Part shown: piece after piece, positions 17,661 through 23,537 of the stretch
Numbering within the stretch: the stretch's first letter is position 1
Layout: each line of letters begins with the position of its first letter
IMG/VR virus record: IMGVR_UViG_3300005542_000016
Coordinates: 1-34,979 of that record
Strand: one strand, 5' to 3'
Length of the DNA: 34,979 nt
DNA from: a virus
Notes under the pieces: model-generated
Databases searched by the model: none
What the model was told of the DNA's origin: nothing
Seen by the model: the letters and a program-made list of their open reading frames with translations, nothing else
Program-made: the position numbers and the translations under genes

Positions 17661-18544
17661 ATCAGATAACCGCCGGGGAAAACCAGACCATCATACCCAA
17701 GATAGCCCCATCCCGGCCCTCCGTCATAAAAGCCGTGTCCCATGGCGCCCCGGATCGAGATCCAGTCCGGTTGATGATCCTGATTGTGGATTCCCTCATC
17801 CCCGTCGGTCAGCCTCGCCGAGTTGATGATGTCCGAGGCGATCTTGATATTGTCCTGCAAAAGCGCCCGGTTGCGGTTGAGTGGATTGACCAGGAACGCT
17901 CCCAGAACGTGCGAGAAGGCGTCGAGAAAAAGCTGATCCCAGAAGGTCGGATCGGTGATCCGTATCGTATAGACAAGCTGCGCCTGGCTGAGATTGGTCA
18001 GGATCACGCGCAGCGGCCCGGACTGCATGCCCGTGCCAAGAACGCCGCCGCCCGTACCCGAGCCGAAACCACCACCGCTAGAGCCTGTACCAAAGACGCC
18101 CGCAAAGTTTACCGATGGATCATAGGCCACAACAAATTTGATCCCGACCGGCCCGACCGGAATGTAAGCCGGCGGCCCGTTGAGATTGGTCATGACCGGC
18201 GGGTTGACCGGAGCGCCCGGAATCAGCGGAACAAGGTATCGAGCGCGCACACAATCCGGCGGATAGAGATACTCGTAAGACCATGCCGCAAACGGCGTCT
18301 GGAGTTGTCCGTTCGCGTTCTCCGGCGTATTCGGCGCCGCCTTGAGCAGGGTCAGCGGCACTTGCATACGGGCAAAATTCCAAGGGGCTGCCCGCAACGT
18401 CGCGTCGCGCTTTTCTGCATAGAGAAGATTGAGCGCCTGACTCGCCGGCGAAAGATCCGGCGGCCCGATCGCAGTTATCTGATCCTGGCCGCCAATGTGC
18501 AAAAGGGCGAGATTGCAGACATCAATCTCGGTCGAGATTTGCAT
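17657..18544 (-). CDS. Tail tubular protein A / head-tail gatekeeper (295 aa)
   Basis: The start 'EIDVCNLALLHIGG' followed by 'SPASQALNLLYAEKRDATLR' and 'PWNFARMQVPL' is the classic N-terminus of the T7 gp11-type gatekeeper family. The ring-forming helices continue with 'YEYLYPPDCVRARYL' and, near the C-terminus, 'FWDQLFLDAFSHVLGAFLV'. Residues ~150-175 form a Gly-rich insertion (GVFGTGSSGGGFGSGTGGGV) that closely resembles a stretch in the 202-aa spike-base gene at 31258. It is coupled by overlap to the membrane protein downstream and overlaps the end of a 63-aa gene upstream. It connects portal and tail nozzle. Confidence 0.87.
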   Translation of the reverse strand: MQISTEIDVCNLALLHIGGQDQITAIGPPDLSPASQALNLLYAEKRDATLRAAPWNFARMQVPLTLLKAAPNTPENANGQLQTPFAAWSYEYLYPPDCVRARYLVPLIPGAPVNPPVMTNLNGPPAYIPVGPVGIKFVVAYDPSVNFAGVFGTGSSGGGFGSGTGGGVLGTGMQSGPLRVILTNLSQAQLVYTIRITDPTFWDQLFLDAFSHVLGAFLVNPLNRNRALLQDNIKIASDIINSARLTDGDEGIHNQDHQPDWISIRGAMGHGFYDGGPGWGYLGYDGLVFPGGYLI

Positions 18545-18713
18545 CGACTACCTCGCCGAGCCACATCACACCATGAGGTGCCGACCACGAAACCGGCGTT
18601 GGCCGCACTCGAGGGTCGCGTCTGTCGAAGGGCGAGCGACCGTAATGACGCAGCGGCCGCCCCTCGCCGTTCAGCCGCTCGATGTGCGTCGCCTGCGGAT
18701 CGTCGGCACCCAT
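18522..18713 (-). CDS. Small protein of unknown function (63 aa)
   Basis: It starts three bases after the stop of the 80-aa gene, with a GAG just upstream of the ATG, and its end overlaps the start of tail tubular protein A by 23 bases. The product has a polar first half with 'HIERLNGEGRPLRHYGR' and a second half with 'PTPVSWSAPHGVMWLGEVV', which looks like a small folded beta unit. It has no family that I recognise. Its place directly before the gatekeeper suggests a structural or assembly role. Confidence 0.5.
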   Translation of the reverse strand: MGADDPQATHIERLNGEGRPLRHYGRSPFDRRDPRVRPTPVSWSAPHGVMWLGEVVDANLDRD

Positions 18714-18716
18714 CTC

Positions 18717-18959
18717 TCAATCCTGACTTGGCGGCATTGCGACCTCGCGCAGACGCCTCAGGTTGCGGTGTGATTCCATCAGGGCGTCAGGGTTTCCGCC
18801 CAGGCTCCTCAACTCGTCCTGTTCCTCCTGCACCAGAAATTCGATTTCCTGGGCCACCTGATGCAGGTGGGAGATCATGCTCATCCGGTTTTCCAGCTCG
18901 TGCCGGCGCCGGCGTTGAGCTTGGGTCAAGCCGTCCAGATGCAGGTCGAACATTGTCAT
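18717..18959 (-). CDS. Small coiled-coil structural protein (80 aa)
   Basis: The Leu/Glu/Arg-rich protein contains 'LTQAQRRRRHELENRMSMI' and 'HQVAQEIEFLVQEEQDELR', predicting two long helices or a coiled coil. Third codon positions are GC-rich in this frame, as expected for a real gene in this genome, whereas the overlapping longer frame of the upstream gene is not. The ATG lies inside the upstream 117-aa gene, which then overlaps this gene by 173 bases. It is probably a small assembly or neck protein; no family is recognised. Confidence 0.6.
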   Translation of the reverse strand: MTMFDLHLDGLTQAQRRRRHELENRMSMISHLHQVAQEIEFLVQEEQDELRSLGGNPDALMESHRNLRRLREVAMPPSQD

Positions 18960-19140
18960 CCTTCATCGGCTGCAATATCGCGGGTTTGGAAGCCTCGGCT
19001 TTGACCGGCAGCCCCTTGTCGTCCAACTCCTCGGCATGTTTGGTCGCCGGATGATCTTCGTCGAGCAGATGGACCGAACCCGGCTTCGCCACCGTGCCTC
19101 CGATCTCATGCGCTTCGGTCAGTCGATAATGCTTCTTCAT
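18787..19140 (-). CDS. Small protein with overrunning C-terminus (117 aa)
   Basis: The ATG overlaps the TGA of the upstream gene (ATGA). The first ~60 residues, starting 'MKKHYRLTEAHEIGGTVAKP', look like a genuine small folded phage protein. The last ~57 residues are Pro/Gly/Arg-rich, and in that part the third codon positions become AT-rich while the overlapping 80-aa gene keeps coding statistics. The reading frame therefore seems to have lost its original stop near 18960 and run on into the next gene. The function is unknown. The N-terminal half resembles small proteins placed near head-completion genes. Confidence 0.5.
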   Translation of the reverse strand: MKKHYRLTEAHEIGGTVAKPGSVHLLDEDHPATKHAEELDDKGLPVKAEASKPAILQPMKDDNVRPASGRLDPSSTPAPARAGKPDEHDLPPASGGPGNRISGAGGTGRVEEPGRKP

Positions 19141-19490
19141 CCTGTCCTCTCGCGCATCTCCTCGCCGTAAGATTCATCTTCCATCTCGGTCGCCTCGTTC
19201 TCGACGGCAAGATTGGTGATAACCAGCTCGATCCGGCAAGTGCGACCATTCTCGCCGGCATTGATCGAAACGCTGGTCACCCTCGCAAACGCGCGCAGGT
19301 CGATCATGTCGCCGACTTCGCAATCGTCGTCGAGTTCCAGCTTTTCAAGGATCTCCTGATCGAAACACAGGCACAGCCCGGAGGGATAGTCGCCGACGCA
19401 ATCGATCGGATCAAAGCCCTCTGGCGGGGCAATGATTTCCTCTTTTTCCTCGCGAGTGCGCCGCATATCGACCATCGAAGACCACGCCAT
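19137..19490 (-). CDS. Conserved head-associated protein, capsid-staple-like (117 aa)
   Basis: The ATG at 19490 overlaps the preceding TGA (TGATG). The protein reads 'MVDMRRTREEKEE', then 'YPSGLCLCFDQEILEKLEL' and 'VGDMIDLRAFARVTSVSIN'. I recognise this combination as a small protein found beside structural genes in many podo- and siphoviruses and sometimes named capsid staple. The C-terminal beta strand 'CRIELVITNLAVE' completes it. It probably binds the capsid surface. The name is from memory of the family; the structural role here is inferred. Confidence 0.55.
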   Translation of the reverse strand: MAWSSMVDMRRTREEKEEIIAPPEGFDPIDCVGDYPSGLCLCFDQEILEKLELDDDCEVGDMIDLRAFARVTSVSINAGENGRTCRIELVITNLAVENEATEMEDESYGEEMRERTG

Positions 19491-20077
19491 CAAGCCGCCT
19501 CCCGCTCCGTACGGCCGCCTTCGCGCACATCCTCGCTCTCGCCGCGGCTCATCTCGCCCTCACCGGGCGTCTCGTGGCCCTCGTGCCTGGCGTGCATCTG
19601 CATGCGCTCGTGCTCGTGCCTGACTCGCATCTGATGATGATCGGTGTGGTGGCGATCGTGCATCTGGTGCGTCTCGTGCTCCTGGCGCCGATGCAGATGC
19701 ACCAAATCCCCTTCAGCGGCCGCCTGATGCTCGCGTTCGTGGCGGTCTTCCATCTGCCGGTGCTCTTTGCGATGCCCCATATGCTGCTCGCGCCGCTCGT
19801 TCTCATGCCGGGCCGACATTTCCATACGCTCGCGCGCCTTCTCGTCACCGCCCTCATGCTCTTCGGCGCGTTCCTCGCTGGGATTGTCGTTCTTTTCGGT
19901 ACGTTCCTCGCGTGCCTCGCTCCCGGGATTGCCGCGCTCGCGCGCCTCACGGCGGGGCGACTCGCCCTCGCTGCGGTCGCGCCGCGAAGTCGGCCCGCTG
20001 TCGCTGCGCTCGGGCTCGGAAGATCCGGGATTATCGCCGTATCGGGTACGGGCACGGTCGCGGGAACTCTCGGCCAT
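19490..20077 (-). CDS. Disordered His/Glu/Arg-rich protein (195 aa)
   Basis: The gene begins immediately after the TAG of its upstream neighbour and overlaps the next gene as TGATG, so its frame fits the operon. The sequence is almost entirely charged. The N-terminal part is Ser/Arg/Glu-rich with a 'RTRYGDNPGSS' segment, and residues ~90-170 are packed with His, Met, Glu and Arg, for example 'HETHQMHDRHHTDHHQMRV'. No hydrophobic core is visible. Such His-rich tracts can bind transition metals, and the charge mix could bind DNA or coat a capsid. A long plus-strand frame lies opposite but is a complement artefact. No family is recognised. Confidence 0.6.
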   Translation of the reverse strand: MAESSRDRARTRYGDNPGSSEPERSDSGPTSRRDRSEGESPRREARERGNPGSEAREERTEKNDNPSEERAEEHEGGDEKARERMEMSARHENERREQHMGHRKEHRQMEDRHEREHQAAAEGDLVHLHRRQEHETHQMHDRHHTDHHQMRVRHEHERMQMHARHEGHETPGEGEMSRGESEDVREGGRTEREAA

Positions 20078-20308
20078 CTATCGACCTTTCGGCTTACGAG
20101 GATTGGAATAGCGCTTCTCGGCGCGCGAGCCGCCGTGATGCATGCCTTGCAAGGTCAACGCCAGCCGCGCGCGCTTGCCGGTCGTACCGCTATCGTGCTG
20201 ATGCTCGCGGGCAAATTCCATCGGGCTCTCGCCGGCACGCTTCGCCTGCGCGGTGAGACTTCCGGGATTCTTGATCGCCCCCTTGATCCATTTCTTCTTG
20301 CCCGCCAT
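20078..20308 (-). CDS. Small basic phage protein of the 'WIKGAIKNPGSL' type (76 aa)
   Basis: The start at 20308 is supported by GAGGAG a few bases upstream. A second in-frame ATG at 20329, formed from the RYG codons of the upstream gene, is possible. The motif 'KKWIKGAIKNPGSLTAQAKR' followed by 'EFAREHQHDSGTTGKRARLA' and 'LTLQGM' belongs to a small protein type seen in many phage structural regions, with no known function. The C-terminus 'SRAEKRYSNPRKPKGR' shares the seven-residue SRAEKRY with the HiPIP-like protein two genes upstream, encoded by different codons. Confidence 0.65.
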   Translation of the reverse strand: MAGKKKWIKGAIKNPGSLTAQAKRAGESPMEFAREHQHDSGTTGKRARLALTLQGMHHGGSRAEKRYSNPRKPKGR

Positions 20309-20312
20309 CCCA

Positions 20313-20546
20313 TTACTCCTCGTCGCCATATCGATCAGGGACAGGGTCGCCATATCGCACCAGCCTCTTCAGTCGCGCAGCATGTTCGCGTTCGTCGGCG
20401 CGATTGTGCTCGAACGCCTCCTTGGCCGCAGGTGACTTTGCCGCCGCAGCCCGCTTGCCGTAGTCGCGTACCGCCTTGCGCTCCTCAGCGAGCGACTTCC
20501 TGATCATCGCCTGCGTGCCGCCGTAGCGGCGGTCAGCCGCTGCCAT
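20313..20546 (-). CDS. Encapsulated-ferritin-like (EncFtn-type) mini protein (77 aa)
   Basis: The product is a two-helix, half-ferritin-sized protein. Helix 1 carries 'LAEERKAVRDYGKR' (19-32) and helix 2 'HNRADEREHAARL' (47-59). As I recall the Rhodospirillum EncFtn protein, these align without gaps: E22, E52 and H55 fall on the ferroxidase ligands Glu32, Glu62 and His65, and Y29 on Tyr39. The entry-site Glu34 is Lys24 and Trp38 is Asp28, so these differ. The protein is shorter than EncFtn and lacks its C-terminal encapsulin-targeting tail. It has instead RYG motifs at both ends (residues 7-9 and 72-74). The start overlaps the end of the HiPIP-like gene. Iron oxidation or storage inside the phage head is an inference; other ferritin-like or rubrerythrin-like families are possible. 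Confidence 0.6.
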   Translation of the reverse strand: MAAADRRYGGTQAMIRKSLAEERKAVRDYGKRAAAAKSPAAKEAFEHNRADEREHAARLKRLVRYGDPVPDRYGDEE

Positions 20547-20721
20547 AGCGTTTCTCCGCCCGGCTCATCGCCCGAAACCTGTTGCACCAATCCTCCGGCT
20601 CGATCCTGCCGGCGACAACCTCGCAATCGTGCGGCCGCTCGAAATGGCGGCAAATGCCACAATGGTTGGGTCCAGAGGCGGGATGCTCATAATCGACCGA
20701 GGCCTTAGTCGCCTTCGCCAT
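20533..20721 (-). CDS. HiPIP-like four-cysteine protein (62 aa)
   Basis: The ATG at 20721 lies within the upstream gene's last codons. Four Cys residues occur at 21, 24, 33 and 46 in 'HCGICRHF', 'HDCEVVAGRI' and 'EDWCNRF'. The pattern C-x2-C ... C-x3-A/P-G-x-I ... W-C resembles the iron-sulfur cluster site of high-potential iron-sulfur proteins (PF01355) in shortened form. It may hold a 4Fe-4S cluster or a zinc ion. The C-terminus 'SRAEKRYGSG' contains the recurrent RYG peptide. It is flanked by other very small genes of the late operon and directly followed by the EncFtn-like gene. Cluster type is unproven. Confidence 0.55.
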   Translation of the reverse strand: MAKATKASVDYEHPASGPNHCGICRHFERPHDCEVVAGRIEPEDWCNRFRAMSRAEKRYGSG

Positions 20722-20893
20722 ACCGCCGCGCCGATCGAGATTTGTTGGCATGCTTGTTCGCCGTGGCGATAGCTTCGCCCTCGGGAACCCGGGCGTTGAT
20801 CATCGCCGTCGCCTGCTTTGCCGCCTTCCCGGCCTCGGCAGTCGAGAGCTTCTTATCATGGCGTTCTTTGTACTGGCGGGCCGTCCACGGCAT
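20705..20893 (-). CDS. Small Lys/Ala-rich helical protein (62 aa)
   Basis: The ATG forms TGATG with one of the two candidate stops of the O-antigen-ligase gene. The protein 'YKERHDKKLSTAEAGKAAKQ' plus 'ARVPEGEAIATANKHANK' belongs to a type of small helical protein common in bacterial and phage genomes, without known role. It ends 'SRSARRYGEGD', another copy of the RYG-type end found in its neighbours. The last codons overlap the start of the HiPIP-like gene by 17 bases. Confidence 0.6.
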   Translation of the reverse strand: MPWTARQYKERHDKKLSTAEAGKAAKQATAMINARVPEGEAIATANKHANKSRSARRYGEGD

Positions 20894-21098
20894 CAGGCTT
20901 CTCCAGATCCGCCAATTCCCGCTTCAACAATGCCACATAGCGGCGCAGATGCGGGTCGAACGGGTAAACCGAAACCGCCCGATCGGCTATCTTCTCGATC
21001 TCTCCTTGTGAAAACGGCCGGCCAAAAATCCCATCGATCCGCCACTCGGCGAGGCTCGAGCTTGCCGCGAAGACGCAGCCCATTACGAGCCAGCCGGC
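20856..21098 (-). CDS. Probable C-terminal part of the O-antigen-ligase-like protein in the +1 frame
   Basis: From about 21098 this frame reads 'RAGWLVMGCVFAASSSLAEW', a last membrane helix, followed by 'EIEKIADRAVSVYPFDPHLR' and 'RYVALLKRELADLEK', a soluble helical end. Third codon positions are GC-rich here and not in the frame that continues the ligase. It has no convincing independent start; the ATG at 21083 lacks a Shine-Dalgarno sequence and would lie about 190 bases inside the ligase gene. I read it as the true end of the ligase, joined by a +1 shift within GCGAGCCGGCTGG. A separate nested gene is the alternative. Confidence 0.5.
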   Translation of the reverse strand, partial: AGWLVMGCVFAASSSLAEWRIDGIFGRPFSQGEIEKIADRAVSVYPFDPHLRRYVALLKRELADLEKPDAVDGPPVQRTP

Positions 21099-22062
21099 TC
21101 GCCAGCACCGCAAACACAAACCCCGATGCAGGGAGTTCGAGCGGAAACGAGAAGACGGCGCAGACGAGTGCTGCGGCAAGCGCACCATTTGTTGCCCCAT
21201 CCGAGGCTGGCGTCACGCGTACCCATCGCCGCCATAGCATCGCGCAAATGCCGGCCGCCAGCAGCAACGGAACGGCGCCGATTTCGACCGCCGCCTGCAA
21301 AAGATCGCTGTGCGCGTATTCCCAACGCGGATAGGTCGCGCCAAACCACCCCAAGCCATGCCCGAAAGGTGCGATCGAGAGTGCGGCAGCCTGCCAGATT
21401 TCGATGCGGTCGAGGGCGGTAGTGAACTTTTCCGGGCCGAACAGCAGGATGCTCGCCGTCGCAAAGATCCCGGCCAGCACCGCACCTAAAAACTTTGTCA
21501 TCGGCGGTGCGCGCCACACCACCAGAAGACCGACCAGAACGGCGAAAAGGGCGACGCGCGACTGGCACAACAACAGGGGGACAGACAGGACCGGAGCCAA
21601 GAACCAGTCACGGCGCGCCGCCGCCCATAGAAACACCGGGGCGGCGGTTTCGGCCAGCACGTCGCGATTGAAAAACAATCCGGCCGGCACCGAGAATTGC
21701 GGAATTGCCCCCCAGCCCAGCATCTGCGGCACTACCAGAGCCGCCGAAACGGCAAGACCGGCGGCAATCCAGGTCATAACCACATCAATCGAGGCAAGCT
21801 GCGCTGCCGCAAGAACAGCGAGCGCCAGGATGACGAGGTGAAAGAGCTGGTTGGCGCCCCCGAGCGGGTCGGAAGACCAAACGAGAGTTAGGCCGGCATA
21901 TCCGAGAAGAGCGATCGAAGAGCAGAAAAGCGGGATGCCGACCGCGCGCGGATCAAGCCGCGACACAAGCGGGATGCCGAGCGCGAGCAAAGCCCAGCGC
22001 GGCATCTCCGCATTGATCGTCGGCCAGAAGGCGAGCATTACGAGACATCCGAGAGCAGGCAA
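20893..22062 (-). CDS. O-antigen ligase/polymerase-like membrane protein (Wzy_C family), frame interrupted near its end
   Basis: The polytopic protein has about nine or ten hydrophobic segments. The family signature is present: 'LDRIEIWQAAALSI' , 'PFGHGLGWFGATYP' and then 'YAHSDLLQAAVEIG', which match the R-x-x-x-W, P-x-G-x-G and H-x-x-L-x-x-x-x-E-x-G elements of PF04932. The start may be TTG at 22062 or ATG at 22038. After 'GFVFAVLASRLA' (about 21095) this frame turns Arg-rich with poor codon statistics, while coding quality continues in the +1 frame to 20856. A frameshift is therefore likely. Phages use such enzymes to change host surface polysaccharide. Finding one between capsid and tail genes is unusual. 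Confidence 0.65.
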   Translation of the reverse strand: MPALGCLVMLAFWPTINAEMPRWALLALGIPLVSRLDPRAVGIPLFCSSIALLGYAGLTLVWSSDPLGGANQLFHLVILALAVLAAAQLASIDVVMTWIAAGLAVSAALVVPQMLGWGAIPQFSVPAGLFFNRDVLAETAAPVFLWAAARRDWFLAPVLSVPLLLCQSRVALFAVLVGLLVVWRAPPMTKFLGAVLAGIFATASILLFGPEKFTTALDRIEIWQAAALSIAPFGHGLGWFGATYPRWEYAHSDLLQAAVEIGAVPLLLAAGICAMLWRRWVRVTPASDGATNGALAAALVCAVFSFPLELPASGFVFAVLASRLARNGLRLRGKLEPRRVADRWDFWPAVFTRRDREDSRSGGFGLPVRPASAPLCGIVEAGIGGSGEA

Positions 22063-22063
22063 C

Positions 22064-22477
22064 TCAGTGCGAGCGCCACACGCCGCCGGGCGAAACCTTG
22101 GTACAAAGATACTCGGTCACCGCCTGCGCCGCTTGCGAAACACCCGTAGACCCCGCCGTCGTGTCGATCGTGTCGGTGCCTTGTGCATAGACCTGCACCG
22201 CGTTCGCGGCCGACGTGTCGACAACGGTAATACGGCGCGGCGCCCTCGTGCAAAGCGGCAGCGATACCGCATCCGCCGCATTCGCCGGGCTCACCGGGTT
22301 GATCGTTCCCTGCAGGATCGTAGCCGCGGCTTGGGTATGTGTCGTCGATGGCGTTGCCGGGATCTGCGTATCCAGCTGATCCGGTACCGGGCCGCCCGAA
22401 AGTGGGGGCACCTGAGCAAAGGCAGCGCCCGACAGCAGCAGGACCGAGATGGTGCCGGCAATTACTGATTTACGCAC
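22064..22477 (-). CDS. Exported small protein of unknown function (137 aa)
   Basis: The GTG at 22477 has GGAGG six bases upstream and gives a clean signal peptide 'MRKSVIAGTISVLLLSGAAF' with an A-F-A-Q cleavage site. The mature protein begins 'QVPPLSGGPVPDQ', is Thr/Ala-rich, and has two Cys residues, one in each half, in 'PLCTRAPRR' and 'EYLCTKVSPGG', which could form a disulfide. The 'QVPPLSG' motif recurs in the exported 95-aa protein at 28375. It lies between another exported protein and the O-antigen-ligase-like gene, so this block looks concerned with the cell envelope. Confidence 0.6.
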   Translation of the reverse strand: MRKSVIAGTISVLLLSGAAFAQVPPLSGGPVPDQLDTQIPATPSTTHTQAAATILQGTINPVSPANAADAVSLPLCTRAPRRITVVDTSAANAVQVYAQGTDTIDTTAGSTGVSQAAQAVTEYLCTKVSPGGVWRSH

Positions 22478-22689
22478 AAGGCACCTCCGGTCGTCATCGT
22501 CAACGGCGCCTGGCCGCCCGCTGAATAGCTCCACCCCGTACCGGAACCAACCGTAGGCGGCGTGCCGCAGCTCGTCACCACCCAAGCAGTCGTAAAGGGC
22601 GTCGTCGTTTTCTGCGACCAGCCCTCGCGCGCCAGGATCGCCAAGGCCAGCATGGCGGCCGCAATTACGACGGCGCGCGGCATCGTCAT
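22462..22689 (-). CDS. Exported small protein (75 aa)
   Basis: The start overlaps the upstream stop (TGATG). The N-terminus 'MPRAVVIAAAMLALAILARE' is a signal peptide or membrane anchor with a possible cleavage after W-S-Q. The remaining ~50 residues are Thr/Gly/Ser-rich, with two Cys residues ('TSCGTPP' and 'GALCVNQ') well placed for one disulfide. No family is recognised. It is coupled to the following exported 137-aa protein by a 16-base overlap. Confidence 0.6.
   Translation of the reverse strand: MTMPRAVVIAAAMLALAILAREGWSQKTTTPFTTAWVVTSCGTPPTVGSGTGWSYSAGGQAPLTMTTGGALCVNQ
22484..22488 (-). promoter_or_regulatory. Ribosome binding site deciding a GTG start
   Basis: GGAGG on the minus strand, six bases before the GTG at 22477, lies inside the end of the 75-aa gene. 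It supports the signal-peptide start over longer in-frame options. Confidence 0.65.
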
Positions 22690-23531
22690 CAGAACTGCCC
22701 CGGCGTCTCGGGCTGTACCGTGCCCATGATCCGGTTCGGCCCGACATACCGGCCAGCCGGGCGCTCGACCACTTCAACCGACGCGTTGCGCAATGTGCGC
22801 GGCGTCCCCATGATCGGCGCCTCGACTGGCCGCCCCTGAATCTCGGCGTGTCGCGGGCGGTTCAGATAAGCCTCGTAGCTCTGCGTCGCGAGGTCAGGCG
22901 TGCCGCCGCCAATCGACTCGAGAAAGAGATCCATCGCCGCTTGAGCAGTCCGATTCAAGGGGCGCATCCCCTCGTTCGGCACACCGCGATAGGTGATCAC
23001 TTCGCCGGTCGGGATCAGCACGTCGTCGATGAAAAAGCCGCCAGGTGCGGGCGTGATAATCTCGTATTGCGGCCGCTCGCCATTCTGCTCGTACTGATCG
23101 AGCAGTTCAAAAAGGTCGTTGCGCGCCTTGTTGCGCTTGGCTGCCAGCGCCGGAGGGATCGGCTTTGGACCAAACTGCGTCGGAGCCGGCATCGCATTGC
23201 TGATCCCGGCGGCAAGTGCCGAGCCCAGGATGCGCGCAAATTCGGTGTTAGCGGAAAGCCCGCCGAGCGCCGCATCATAATCGACGCCGGGATCGGCCGG
23301 CTTGGAATAGCCGTAAGGGTTTGGCGGCAGACCGCCGTCCTGTTGTGGCGCCGCCTCGGCTTCCTGGCGCGCCGCCACCCTCTCCTTCAGACGCGCCCGC
23401 TGCTCACCAAACTTCGCGCGCCGCTCCGCCTGCCGCGCCTCGCGGCCGGCGCGCAACTTCTCCAGATGCTCCGGCGAAAGTTTCTTGCGCCTCAGCATCG
23501 GGCGCGCGGGAACCTCATGCTCTTCACTCAT
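22689..23531 (-). CDS. Structural-region protein of unknown function (280 aa)
   Basis: The first ~60 residues form a highly charged helix ('LSPEHLEKLRAGREARQAER' and more Arg/Glu repeats). A central helical part contains 'NTEFARILGSALAAGISNAM'. The rest is mixed, with 'EIITPAPGGFFIDDVLIPTG' and 'TYRGVPNEGMRPLNRTAQAA', which look like a folded beta unit. It starts six bases after the cement protein and is coupled to the exported 75-aa gene. I know similar proteins only as hypothetical genes downstream of capsid genes. A capsid-interior or head-completion role is plausible but unproven. Confidence 0.6.
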   Translation of the reverse strand: MSEEHEVPARPMLRRKKLSPEHLEKLRAGREARQAERRAKFGEQRARLKERVAARQEAEAAPQQDGGLPPNPYGYSKPADPGVDYDAALGGLSANTEFARILGSALAAGISNAMPAPTQFGPKPIPPALAAKRNKARNDLFELLDQYEQNGERPQYEIITPAPGGFFIDDVLIPTGEVITYRGVPNEGMRPLNRTAQAAMDLFLESIGGGTPDLATQSYEAYLNRPRHAEIQGRPVEAPIMGTPRTLRNASVEVVERPAGRYVGPNRIMGTVQPETPGQF

Positions 23532-23537
23532 GATGTC

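Noticed and set aside
19574-20503. A plus-strand frame with many hydrophobic segments that looks like a membrane protein
   Set aside because: It is the reverse complement of the His/Glu/Arg-rich minus-strand gene (His and Glu codons read backwards give Met/Val/Leu). It also runs across several coupled minus-strand genes.
21126-21841. Plus-strand frames opposite the O-antigen-ligase gene
   Set aside because: No domain features, and the minus strand carries the Wzy_C signature in proper order.
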